A stretch of 64,000 nt of DNA. Source: Heliopora coerulea (taxonomy: Eukaryota > Cnidaria > Anthozoa > Scleralcyonacea > Helioporidae). The notes under the pieces are model-generated. The model ran no database searches. It was not told the DNA's origin and saw nothing but the letters and a program-made list of their open reading frames with translations. Below, piece after piece: positions 46,151 to 55,265 of this stretch. The stretch is taken from the NCBI GenBank assembly GCA_030142905.1, contig JASJOG010000054.1:1-64000 (forward strand), written 5' to 3'. Made by a program: the position numbers and the translations under genes. The stretch's first letter is position 1. Each line of letters begins with the position of its first letter.

Positions 46151-46316
46151 AGAAGAGGAAGAGGAAGAAGAAGAAGAAGAGGAAGAAGAAGAGGAAGAGG
46201 AAGAAGAAGAGGAAGAGGAAGAAGAAGAGGAAGAGGAAGAAGAAGAGGAAAAGGAAGAAGAAAAAGGAGAAGCAGAAAAAGAAGAAAAAGAAGAAGAAGA
46301 AGAAGATGAATAGTAA
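46029..46316. repeat. (GAA/GAG)n purine tract
   Basis: About 260 bases of gaa/gag triplets on the plus strand, which produces an artificial poly-Glu frame with no stop. Such pure purine runs can form triplex DNA. Confidence 0.9.
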
Positions 46317-46329
46317 GAAGGATTGGAAT

Positions 46330-48990
46330 GAAGAGGATAAGGAGAAGAAAAATTCAGGCTAGAAATGGAGTTACAGCTGCTTGTTATTGTCTGTTTCGGT
46401 TTTTATTACGTTTTCATTACCTTTTTTCACTTCTGTGTTGTATCTCGTTTTTGATACGAGTGGAAACAAATGTTTCCTTGATTTAGTTTCTGACGACTTT
46501 TCGAGATGATTTCATTTGCTGCTCGTTGTATTTAAATGCAAGGAAAAACAATAAACAAGAGAAAGCTCTATGGAAACCAGTCATTTTACTCTCTAGAAGC
46601 GCCCAGTCTCTGATATACTCCAAGATCGTGCATGCATAAAATTAATGCAGAATATTCATATTTCATAAAGTCGAAACAGTATCTCTCACAATTTGTAGTC
46701 ACTAGATTACAACATTTTCAACCGTAAATTTTGACCGACTTCGGCAATGGAAGCGATCGACATTCATCCCATGACTGGTGTTATCTAGCTATACCACATA
46801 ATTGACTACAGACTATGGTTCAGTCGCACAGTCAAATCACTGGCATACTGTGTGGGTTACATCAGGATTGCAGCGATATCATAAAAGAATGTCTCAGGTC
46901 ATCCCCAGTTGTTGTGACAACTCGGTGGCTTGCATCGAACTTGTTAAACGTCGTTCGAATATGGCTGAAAATCCTCGCAAGTCGACAGGCTTGTAGTCAG
47001 TTTTAACAACCTGCCAACTTAGGTTGTGCAACGATACGATGGCCTTACAAGAAGGTTGACAGTAACCAGTTTGTAGTGCCACTGCTACTGTTACTAGCTT
47101 GGGGGAAACATTCGGCGATGACATTTTAAAACGAAGCCGGTGAGTTTTTGGGCTATTCACACAAGTAAGAATGCTCAACTTTTGACAAATCTGCATCAGC
47201 GTTATTACGAAGCTGCTCCATCTATAGCCGACACCAAGATGTGCATCTACCACTTGTTCCCAGTTGTAGACAAGTCGGGAATGTGTCTGATGTTTGTAAC
47301 AAGGTTGGCGACTGTATCGGACTTCTTACAAAATGTACAAACAAGTCCAGTCATTGCTACAACGGCTCTTCAACGTATACCGAGTTGCAACAAGTTTTGA
47401 TCAAGTAATACCATGTTACTGCTTGTTAAAAGACTTGCTTCGAAAACTTTCTGTCAACAATCTGAGATTTTAACATGTGAAGCACGAATAGTGGAATAGT
47501 GACTAATAAGTAAAATGGCAAAGTTGCCCGGTTTGAAATGGTTTGACTGCGACACTGAACTCAACAAGCTTCTCAGGGCAATCAGTTTTGTTTACTATGC
47601 ATTGCTTATTGCTTCAATTCATGCATACTTACAATATTTCTTTAATATTGACGTAAAGACGACGTTCCAAAAATCAGCACGAAATTCGCACCTTGGTTTA
47701 GAACAATCCAACAGTTAGCCTGATCGAGTATGAACAGCTTGCCCCTCATAACGTAGACAGTTGACCGATCCACAATCACAAGAACTTTGCATTACGCTTC
47801 ATTAAACTACGAGTAGTTCGCAACCAGGCTGTAATAAACGTGGTCTTAAACTCTTTTCGCGACTCGAGGTATTACTGCTGGCGTTAATTCATAGATCGAC
47901 GGAAAAACCACTCAAAAACCTCCAGTTACACCGGTAAAACTGCCTTAGCACGTAGAGCAATGTTAGAAAGAGAGAGGTGACTGATGGTGAATTTAAAAAT
48001 AACAATCGCTCTAGAAGAATCACTGGACCATTTACTAATTCAATCATGTGATATTGAGAGAAGTGCGTAGTGATGTGTCTCTACACTAGCACAAGCAGCG
48101 TATGTTATGGTTCTATATCTCAAGGCTCTTCATCGCATATTATGCAAGGCTTTGACATTCACTTTAAGGTTACGGTACCCGCGTTATATTGTTCATTCTT
48201 GTAACTATTTTCAAAGAAGAAGCAAAACTTTGCGTTGTTTCACCCAGTAAAGGCTGGAAGAAAGCATAAAATTAAAAGCTGAGAATAGATTAAGGCAAGT
48301 AGGTCTTCGAATTATTTTCACAACAGTAACAAAAAGCGACCATAATAATAAAAGGGAAATATTTTCCGTTAACCAAGCAGATGTTTCATTGCTCTTTCAC
48401 CTATAAATTAACGACGCTTTCATAATCTGATATTGTCATTTTATCATCTAGCTGAGCAAACACCTTAAACTATTTTCCGAAGTTAGGTTCATTGTGGAGA
48501 GTTTATTTTCTTTGACGATCTTCCTTCGAAGCTTTCCAGTTTTCCCTTCCTTTGATCTGTGTGGGTGGAAACTAAACCGGCAAATACTACAAATACCTCA
48601 AAACCACATTATCCCATGTGAACCACTTGAAAACGCGAGATGCGTTTGAGGATTCAAGTTATTAAAGTGATTAAAATCAAATGCTACAGACCAATGACAG
48701 AACACGATCATAATTGGTTTTAAACGAAACTTCATCAAAGATTCGCTCACCAAAATAAAGCCAAATGTTTTTCCCTCTGAGAATAGCGGGGGGTTGTATG
48801 ATCATAAACTTTGAGAATTTGCACAAACGACTTCTTTGGCCCACTTTTGTTTTGTAGTCGGTTTTCTATGGGTTGAAAACCTTTGTGTTCAAAGCTGACG
48901 TTTATTAAGCAGGCATCAAGGATTTCTGATACATACCAGGCAAATATAAGAAGAAGGTTCATTAGACATTACATTGCGTTGCCGTCGGAA
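46330..48990. other. Non-coding interval, with a degenerate aacaagt-rich stretch
   Basis: Around 46800-47480 words such as caagttgttgcaac-like fragments (acaagt, cttgtt, gttgtgac) recur without a fixed period, perhaps a decayed minisatellite. The short frames are not conserved with each other. The right end is the flank of the folate-receptor-like gene. Confidence 0.4.
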
Positions 48991-49007
48991 GGCGGCTTGA
49001 AGCGTTC

Positions 49008-49598
49008 ATGGCTGTTATAGCGATTCAGTTAAACCAACGATGCACTGTTATGATTCTATATTCCCTAATGTGGTTTTGCATACACAACGCCGAAGCAAAC
49101 AACAGTGTGGTAATCCAGTACTGTCCATATTTCCAGAATAGGGCACCGCAGCCGCAGCCATCTCTGGAAAATTGTACTTGGTACAAGGAGAACGCATGCT
49201 GTTTAAACGAAGAACTATCCATCGTGTTCTCCAATCTGTTGCCTATGGTTGGAGCCAACGGCGAATGTCTGAAAGTCCTGAACTACTTGTATTGCTATAT
49301 CTGCTCTCCTGACCAAAACACTTTCTTCGGTAGAGATATGCTCACCGTCTGTGAAGAGTCATGTAATCTCGTTTACTCGAAGTGCAAGGACGCGTTGTTA
49401 AAAGGCGTTCACTTAGGTGAACTGTATACGAACGGAACTGATTTCTGCGCAGCGCGGAAATTTCTCACTGGGAAGGCGAAGGTGGGAGAATGCTTTGATT
49501 TCACCGAACTCTTCTCGAAGAGTTTTGCCAAAGCTCTGAGATGTTATGCGGCAGTGTTGGCATCTTGTTTGTTCGTATACGCGCAGTTGGTCATCTAA
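49008..49598 (+). CDS. Folate-receptor/riboflavin-binding-like secreted protein, copy 1 (probably GPI-anchored)
   Basis: Single-exon frame, 196 residues from the first ATG; the signal peptide may begin at a second Met at 49050 (MILYSLMWFCIHNAEA). The mature part is cysteine-rich and follows the folate receptor family: CPYFQNRAPQPQPSLENCTW, YKENACCLNEEL, CYICSPDQNTFF, LTVCEESCNLVYSKCKDALL and DFCAARKF. The CCxN pair and the C-x3-C near ESC are characteristic. A hydrophobic C-terminus (LRCYAAVLASCLFVYAQLVI) without a cytoplasmic tail fits GPI attachment. The ligand (folate, riboflavin, sterol or none) cannot be inferred. A possible polyadenylation signal aataaa lies at 49928. A paralogue lies 2.2 kb away in tail-to-tail orientation (51841-52434). 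Confidence in the family is good, in function low. Confidence 0.75.
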   Translation: MAVIAIQLNQRCTVMILYSLMWFCIHNAEANNSVVIQYCPYFQNRAPQPQPSLENCTWYKENACCLNEELSIVFSNLLPMVGANGECLKVLNYLYCYICSPDQNTFFGRDMLTVCEESCNLVYSKCKDALLKGVHLGELYTNGTDFCAARKFLTGKAKVGECFDFTELFSKSFAKALRCYAAVLASCLFVYAQLVI

Positions 49599-49599
49599 G

Positions 49600-50300
49600 T
49601 ATTTGTAGCAGCTGATAGTGGATCAGTATCAATCACCCATCGTTTACTTTGCCTCGGCAAGAAATTACCTTTTCTGGAGGATAATTTATCAAATTAGAAA
49701 AGGTTTAACGACTTCAGGTAACTTTTCGAGCCTTGGATAGCAACGCATAGCTGTGCGATCTTTATTGACGTGCGGATGTGGATATTTTGACTTGGACACA
49801 TGTAAAACAAATGTCTGATGGATGCATTGATGAATTCCAAATACGCATCATTAACCTACTAAGCCATGGAAAGTTTATAAAGATATATTAAATGACGTTG
49901 CACTGATGTGCTGATAATTCATAGCACAATAAAATGATCTGATGAAACATGCAAGGCATGTCAACGAATACTTTTTCAAAAATGCAAATAACTTGCAGTC
50001 ATTGCAAAATAATTTTTTTGGGCACATTGGGCACTGAAGCGCACCTTTACTCAACACTCCTTTCTTTTGAAGCAAATGATGGGAATAGTAAGTATTCAGT
50101 AGAAGTTTTTATTAGTTTGTTTGAACTTTTCGTCATTCAAGTAGGTTGACTAAATTATTTACCGAACAGCTGAAGTGCTGATAAATTTGAGACAACATTT
50201 TATGATGCAAAAATTTAATGCGACCTGAAGAGAGTCAATGAAGGAACATTAATTTAATAAGGTTTCTCATAAGACACTTGATGGTATTCTGAATACATTT
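49600..50300. other. Non-coding, 3' UTR side of the first folate-receptor-like gene
   Basis: AT-rich; includes the aataaa at 49928. No other feature seen. Confidence 0.4.
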
Positions 50301-50304
50301 TTGA

Positions 50305-50510
50305 ATACAAATGTATGTATGTATGTATGTATGCACATGTGTGTCTGCATATCTCTTTGTTTGTATCTGTGTGTCCATATACATACACAGATACCTTTAC
50401 ATTTTGACATGTGTATATTTGTTTCTGTATATTGGTATTTATGTACAGGACATATTTGTTTTCACATATTCCCATACAAAACATATGTACATATGCATGT
50501 TTCTATCTTT
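50305..50510. repeat. (ATGT)n and related simple repeats
   Basis: Starts with five copies of atgt, followed by decayed tgtgt, catatac and tatgtac words to about 50510. The Cys/Tyr-rich frames are by-products. Confidence 0.8.
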
Positions 50511-50924
50511 ATAAAAAGACATGTCAAAAATATGTTCTCTGGTTGGCTAAAAGTTGGATGGCTTAATGTTTCCATAATGCAACAGATAAGTTCATAGTTT
50601 CCCCTCAAGTACCCCCTTACCCAGTACTGTTCACCCTTACCTTACACCCTGCAGCACATGTCCCCTGCTGCCCACCCTTAGCTGCTCTACTGGCCATAGA
50701 AACATGCATAGCAGACTGGAAAAATTCAGAATAGTGGTGAAGACACATGCTCTTCAGGCCCAAACCCCAGTTTTCACTGCCATTTCTTGTTCCTTCAAAC
50801 ATCCATTTGTGTTCCAGTAATCTGATTAACAGAAAATTGCTTTGATGTCTCTAAAGAAGCATGATGTTATTTCTTCTGAAAATACCTAGTAAAAAGCAGA
50901 GGCTATCTCTTTCTTTTCATTGCC

Positions 50925-51145
50925 TTTAACCCTTTCTGGTTCACACCAGACTTTGATATTTTACTCTGGCTAATGCCAGACAATTTTACTCATCATGGGG
51001 AGACCCTTTTGGACAGGAAAGGGTTACAAACTGTCTACCTGACCTTTTCAGGTCCATACCTGTCTTAGGTGTTTTGCTCTGGCTGACACCAGATGATTTT
51101 ACTGATCAAGGGGAGACCTCTTGGACAGGAAAGGGTTAAGCATTA
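50925..51145 (-). repeat. Hairpin-core dispersed repeat, two tandem units (reverse orientation)
   Basis: Unit 1 includes ctctggctaatgccagac, ttttactcatcatggggaga and ggacaggaaagggtta; unit 2 repeats this with ctctggctgacaccagat and ggacaggaaagggttaa. This is the inverse of the unit seen at 61530-62830. Confidence 0.8.
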
Positions 51146-51149
51146 CAGG

Positions 51150-51835
51150 TGCAGAACACTTTATAAAAATCCCACTAGTATTCCCATGGTTTCTGCATGT
51201 CAGTAAAGTGATGGGAACTATATCAGTCAAAATGACTGATAAAATCATAATGCTGCCTCATTCATTTTCATTTCACATTTGCTCAATAGCTAACAACCAA
51301 CAACTACATTAATTTCTGATGAGGGAATACAAAGACACATTGTGAACTAGTGATGTAAGTACATTATCTTAGATTCTAGCATATATTTGTGACTTGTTAG
51401 CATTGCAGATGTACTGCAAATTTCTGTCACAAATTCTTTGCAATGTTACTTTTTTTCTAGTAAATTCAAACAGCCCTTTAAAAGTTTTGACTATGTGTTT
51501 GTTCATGTCACTCAGCCTTGTGTGACCTGGTTTTTGAGCCTTTAATTTTCGACATTATATCATCATCCGTCCATAAAAGGATGTATAAAAACAAATGAGT
51601 AGAGACAAGAAGCCGGCAAACCATAAAATATTACGGCTTGTAGCTCATGATTACAACGATTAGTAGTGGTAGACCTCATGATATTTTGTAATTGTTTGCA
51701 CAAATTAGTATTGTACAATTTTTATTACATTTTTATTACTTCATATGTTGATATCAAATTTGACCTTAACTTATTCTACACCCTGATTAAAATGAGAAAG
51801 TCAACAATAAAATATCCAGTACCTTGGGCCGTACG
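51150..51835. other. Non-coding between the repeat and the second folate-receptor-like gene
   Basis: AT-rich 3' flank; no gene recognised. Confidence 0.4.
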
Positions 51836-51840
51836 GTGCT

Positions 51841-52434
51841 TTATTTAAAATATTCATGCACATCCACAGACTGTCCCAGCAAAGTCAACAGCGCTATAAC
51901 CCATGCTGTATTCTTAACTGCAGTTGCAGAGCTTCTCCGGTTGTTATTCAAGGGAAAAGTGTAGCAACCAGTGTTTTTATTCATTCCTGAAGCGACCAAA
52001 AACTTCCTAGCGCGGCAAAATTCCGTCCCATCGCTGTATAAACCTTTCACGGTAAAACCTTTCAACAACGCGTCCTTGCAAGAGTTGTACCAGCGATCAC
52101 AAAATTCCTCACACACCGTCAGTCTTTCTCGTTGGTAAAATGTTTCTTGGTTCGGCGCGCATATAAAACACATCAGGTAATTGATATGCAGTCTACAAGC
52201 TTCGCTGGCATTTCTTAAAGGCGTCGAGACCGTCGTGAATATAGAATTAAGTTCGTGGTTCATACAGCACGAGTTCTCTTTGTACCACGTGCAGTTTTCG
52301 AGGTTAGTTTGAGGAGAAGGTGCTCTGTTCTTAAAATAGGGACAGTAATGGTTGTCTGGCGTCTGTCCTGCCCCCACGAACACTGTACCGATATAAAGCA
52401 AAACCATGAACACCTCTCGCGTTTCTTTTGCCAT
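51841..52434 (-). CDS. Folate-receptor/riboflavin-binding-like secreted protein, copy 2 (probably GPI-anchored)
   Basis: Single-exon gene, 197 residues from the ATG at 52434. I prefer it to the first ATG at 52488 because a signal peptide follows directly (EVFMVLLYIGTVFVGAG). Family blocks: CPYFKNRAPSPQTNLENCTW, YKENSCCMNHEL, LMCFICAPNQETFY, LTVCEEFCDRWYNSCKDALL and EFCRARKF. The C-terminus is hydrophobic (AWVIALLTLLG) after a basic stretch, but ends in a short charged tail (VDVHEYFK), so GPI attachment is less sure than for copy 1. The stop codon overlaps an aataaa polyadenylation signal (about 51836-51842). It faces the paralogue at 49008-49598, an inverted local duplication. Confidence 0.75.
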   Translation of the reverse strand: MAKETREVFMVLLYIGTVFVGAGQTPDNHYCPYFKNRAPSPQTNLENCTWYKENSCCMNHELNSIFTTVSTPLRNASEACRLHINYLMCFICAPNQETFYQRERLTVCEEFCDRWYNSCKDALLKGFTVKGLYSDGTEFCRARKFLVASGMNKNTGCYTFPLNNNRRSSATAVKNTAWVIALLTLLGQSVDVHEYFK

Positions 52435-52509
52435 CTTTGTAAACTGTTTTTTTATGGGTCGGAAATGTTGAAAATAAAGAACTCTCAAACACCGCCCCTT
52501 GGTTAAACA

Positions 52510-53690
52510 TTAATGTGGAAATTAATTTCCTTTTCAGTTTATAAATTTGAAACAGCTGCAAGACATTTGTGCAAGCAAAACTAGTTCCTTTCAGGGACGA
52601 AGCTAAGCATACCAACAGGATCATGCTATGCAAATATAAAATTATGCACGATATTTAGATATCAACCATAACGTATCCATTAAAGTTTTATTGCAATTTC
52701 TAGTCAAGCTTAGCATAACATAACCACTACCTTGACCACTAATTGTTGCATTTTTATATTGTAACCATTGCATCGGTGCATATGTATGGCTTGATACCTG
52801 AATATCGAAGATCATTTTAAATTTGCATAGCACAACTTGTTGCTATGTAAAGGTTATCTACCATGACTAAGGTGTTCAAGCGACATACAAACCTGAGGGC
52901 GAACCCAGAAGGGCGATATATCACTTAAACACCGTGGTCTGGGGTATATAACCGCCTTACATCACCAGTGGGGAAGTTTTCTAATCTAGCGAAGTTTGGC
53001 TAATCTCAGTTAACTTTCATTCCAGATATTTCCATTTTTTAGGATACAAGACCGCTAAATATTTGGATATCGTTGTTAAGAATATTGAAAGTTTCCTAAA
53101 AAAATATTGATGGCGATAGTGCTTACTAATGGAGTAAATGTTGCCGATTTGTTTGCATGTGTTGATAGATCGTATGTTTTTACGTTTTAACATTTGCAAA
53201 GAAGTGCCTGGTTGCGCGATCAACCTCCTGAGAACTTAAGAAACTGAGCCAATGATGATGTAAGCTTTGGTAATGTTAAATTCGCATGGCATGACCAGTT
53301 GCTATGCTTAGGTTCGCCACTGGTTTCTTTATTAAACTCAGACGATAAACGAAGTGAAAGGCGCCTGTCTACTATGTATCAATTTTTCACCTGAGAGTCA
53401 GTGAATATTGTCGAGTAGTCCCCGAGACAAAGTTCAGAGTATGGTAGCATATTTTTTAAAATAGTGTGTACGGTGATAGATTTTTAGCACCATAGGTTAA
53501 TAATTGCTAAATTTGGCTGGCTTTGGACATGTAATATGCGGTTTGGAACATGTGGTGGTTCGTGAATCGGTTATAAGAGCACCTGATTCAGTGAGCTTAG
53601 ACGTCTTTGGTAAAAATTGCTTCCATGATTTTGCCGTTCAGAGTTACGAGACCAGTTTATCTATTTTCCGGGCGGGCTCGCCTTTACAAC
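52510..53690. other. Non-coding interval
   Basis: No gene, tRNA or transposon end recognised. The left edge is the promoter side of the minus-strand folate-receptor-like gene. Confidence 0.4.
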
Positions 53691-53694
53691 TTTA

Positions 53695-54042
53695 CGTTGG
53701 TTAACGCCAGACAATTTTATTCTGGCTATAGCCAGACCATTTTACTTTGACCAACGCATATACGACTTTACTCAGGCCAACATCACACGATTTAGTTCGC
53801 CAACAGGAGACCAACCGTTGGTAGAGTTATGAAACTAACTCATTAACTTTTTGAAGACGGTGGCATACCTTCACTATTTTACTATGCCCAACGCTAGGCG
53901 ATTTTACTCGTCAATGGGAGAACTACCTTCAGGAAAGAGCTATTAAACTAACTTAACTCTTTGAAGACGGTGGCATACCTTGACTATTATAACTCCGACC
54001 AACGGACATACGATTTCACTCTGACTAACGCCAGACGATTTA
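53695..54042 (-). repeat. Hairpin-core dispersed repeat, cluster of three to four units
   Basis: Repeated ttaacgccagacaatttta, ggctatagccagaccatttt, caacgctaggcgattttact and gactaacgccagacgattta, spaced by about 60-110 bases, with gaagacggtggcataccttg between units. The last unit is split by the Harbinger-like MITE and resumes at about 54834. Confidence 0.8.
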
Positions 54043-54830
54043 GGTCCCGTGCACACGTAGCCGTTTTCCTTTGAAAACGGAAACTTTTCATTGCGGATTG
54101 CGTTCCCGTCCTGACGTATCCGGCGAATACGGTCACCGAAAACGGAACTTTTCAAAAATGCTTAATTCCCAGCGAGGAAATTTTTAAAATCGCCGCTTTC
54201 CGACGCTCGTGTGGACGGATGAAAACGGAGCTGTTCGAAAGCGCCTACGTCATGGTATGGTATGGTATTCCGCGCGAGATTTGAAATGGTGGGTGAACGT
54301 ATCACTTTTTTTGTCGCTTTTGCTTGGGCTTATTTCAACCCTATGAGCGTGTCTTGAGATTAATCAAGCTCTGGTAAATGTTCGAGCTGACTGCGTGAGG
54401 AGGAGGCTTAACATCTCTGTGCGAGTTCAAATCCCGCTGGAGTCAACATTTTTCAGTTGACTTCGGCAGTGTCAAATTATCATGAAAAATTTCTCTTCAT
54501 GTATCTCTGAGGATGATTCTGAAATAGGCTTAACATTATCAGGTTACTTTCACTCCCAATCTCGAAGGCCAGCCTGAAACGTCTTGACAGAGGACGAAGA
54601 CAAACGAGACCTGAAGACCTTGAAGATTTTGGGTTATACCAAGATGTAGAAGTGCTTGGTGGGATAACTTTGCTGCCCAAGTTGGCTGTTATCGTTTTCA
54701 AATCGTGTCTGTGTATTCGTGTGGACGAGCAAAAACGATTCGAAAACGCCATCGTGTGGACGAAAATATTTTTGAAAACGGAGAAATAGTCTGCGTTTTC
54801 AAACGAAAACGGATACGTGTGGACAAGGCC
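54043..54830. mobile_element. Harbinger-like MITE with TTA target duplication, carrying a nested SINE
   Basis: Left end ggtcccgtgcacacgtagcc followed by gttttcctttgaaaacgg; the right end is the inverse, ccgttttcaaacgaaaacgg-type, ending acgtgtggacaaggcc. Both ends are flanked by TTA (54040-54042 and 54831-54833), the 3-bp target expected for PIF/Harbinger elements. Inside are further cgttttc/gaaaacg and cgtgtggacg words but no transposase. The SINE at 54415-54535 is inserted in it, and it is itself inserted in the hairpin-core repeat. Confidence 0.75.
54415..54535 (+). repeat. 5'-truncated SINE with 11-bp target duplication
   Basis: Perfect direct repeats aggcttaacat at 54404-54414 and 54536-54546. 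The insert starts in the T-arm of the tRNA-like unit (gcgagttcaaatcccgctgg), then catttttcagttgacttcgg, and ends gaggatgattctgaaat. Truncation at the 5' side plus a target duplication is the hallmark of LINE-driven insertion. Confidence 0.85.
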
Positions 54831-54833
54831 TTA

Positions 54834-55010
54834 GCATATTACTCTGGTGGACGCCGGATCTTTTAGAAACCTAACTTCAGAATAGAGTGAAAACTGTCTC
54901 TTTCAAGACGGTGGCAATCCCCCAGTATTTGACGCTGGCCAGCTACAGACATCTTACTCAGAAGAATGCCAGACGAGTTTACTTGTCTGCGGGAAACCTA
55001 CCGTCAGAAA
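54834..55010 (-). repeat. Hairpin-core dispersed repeat, continuation
   Basis: Continues after the MITE with attactctggtggacgccgga and a further unit with aatgccagacgagtttactt and tctgcgggaaacctaccg. Confidence 0.7.
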
Positions 55011-55265
55011 CAAAAGCATTTGAGAACAAACAACTGGACAGAAATGTCGAGAGACATCAACCGATTTTAACCGCACAACGTGTAATTGAAATTAGGGTTT
55101 TTTTTTCGCCACTTGCAACTAAACATATTAAAAAACGCTAAAAAAGTGACTGTTTTAGAAGACGAACGGCCATAACGTACGATTGGTAGTCAATAAAACG
55201 TAATAAGAAACTAGATTTCTTGATCTGATCCAAGCATAAAATTGAAAAACTTCTGCAGGATTAGC

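Noticed and set aside
46029..46313. Poly-Glu frame
   Set aside because: By-product of the GAA/GAG tract.
46802..47400. Possible gene from overlapping short frames
   Set aside because: Frames on both strands overlap and none has family character; the DNA looks like a decayed aacaagt-type repeat.
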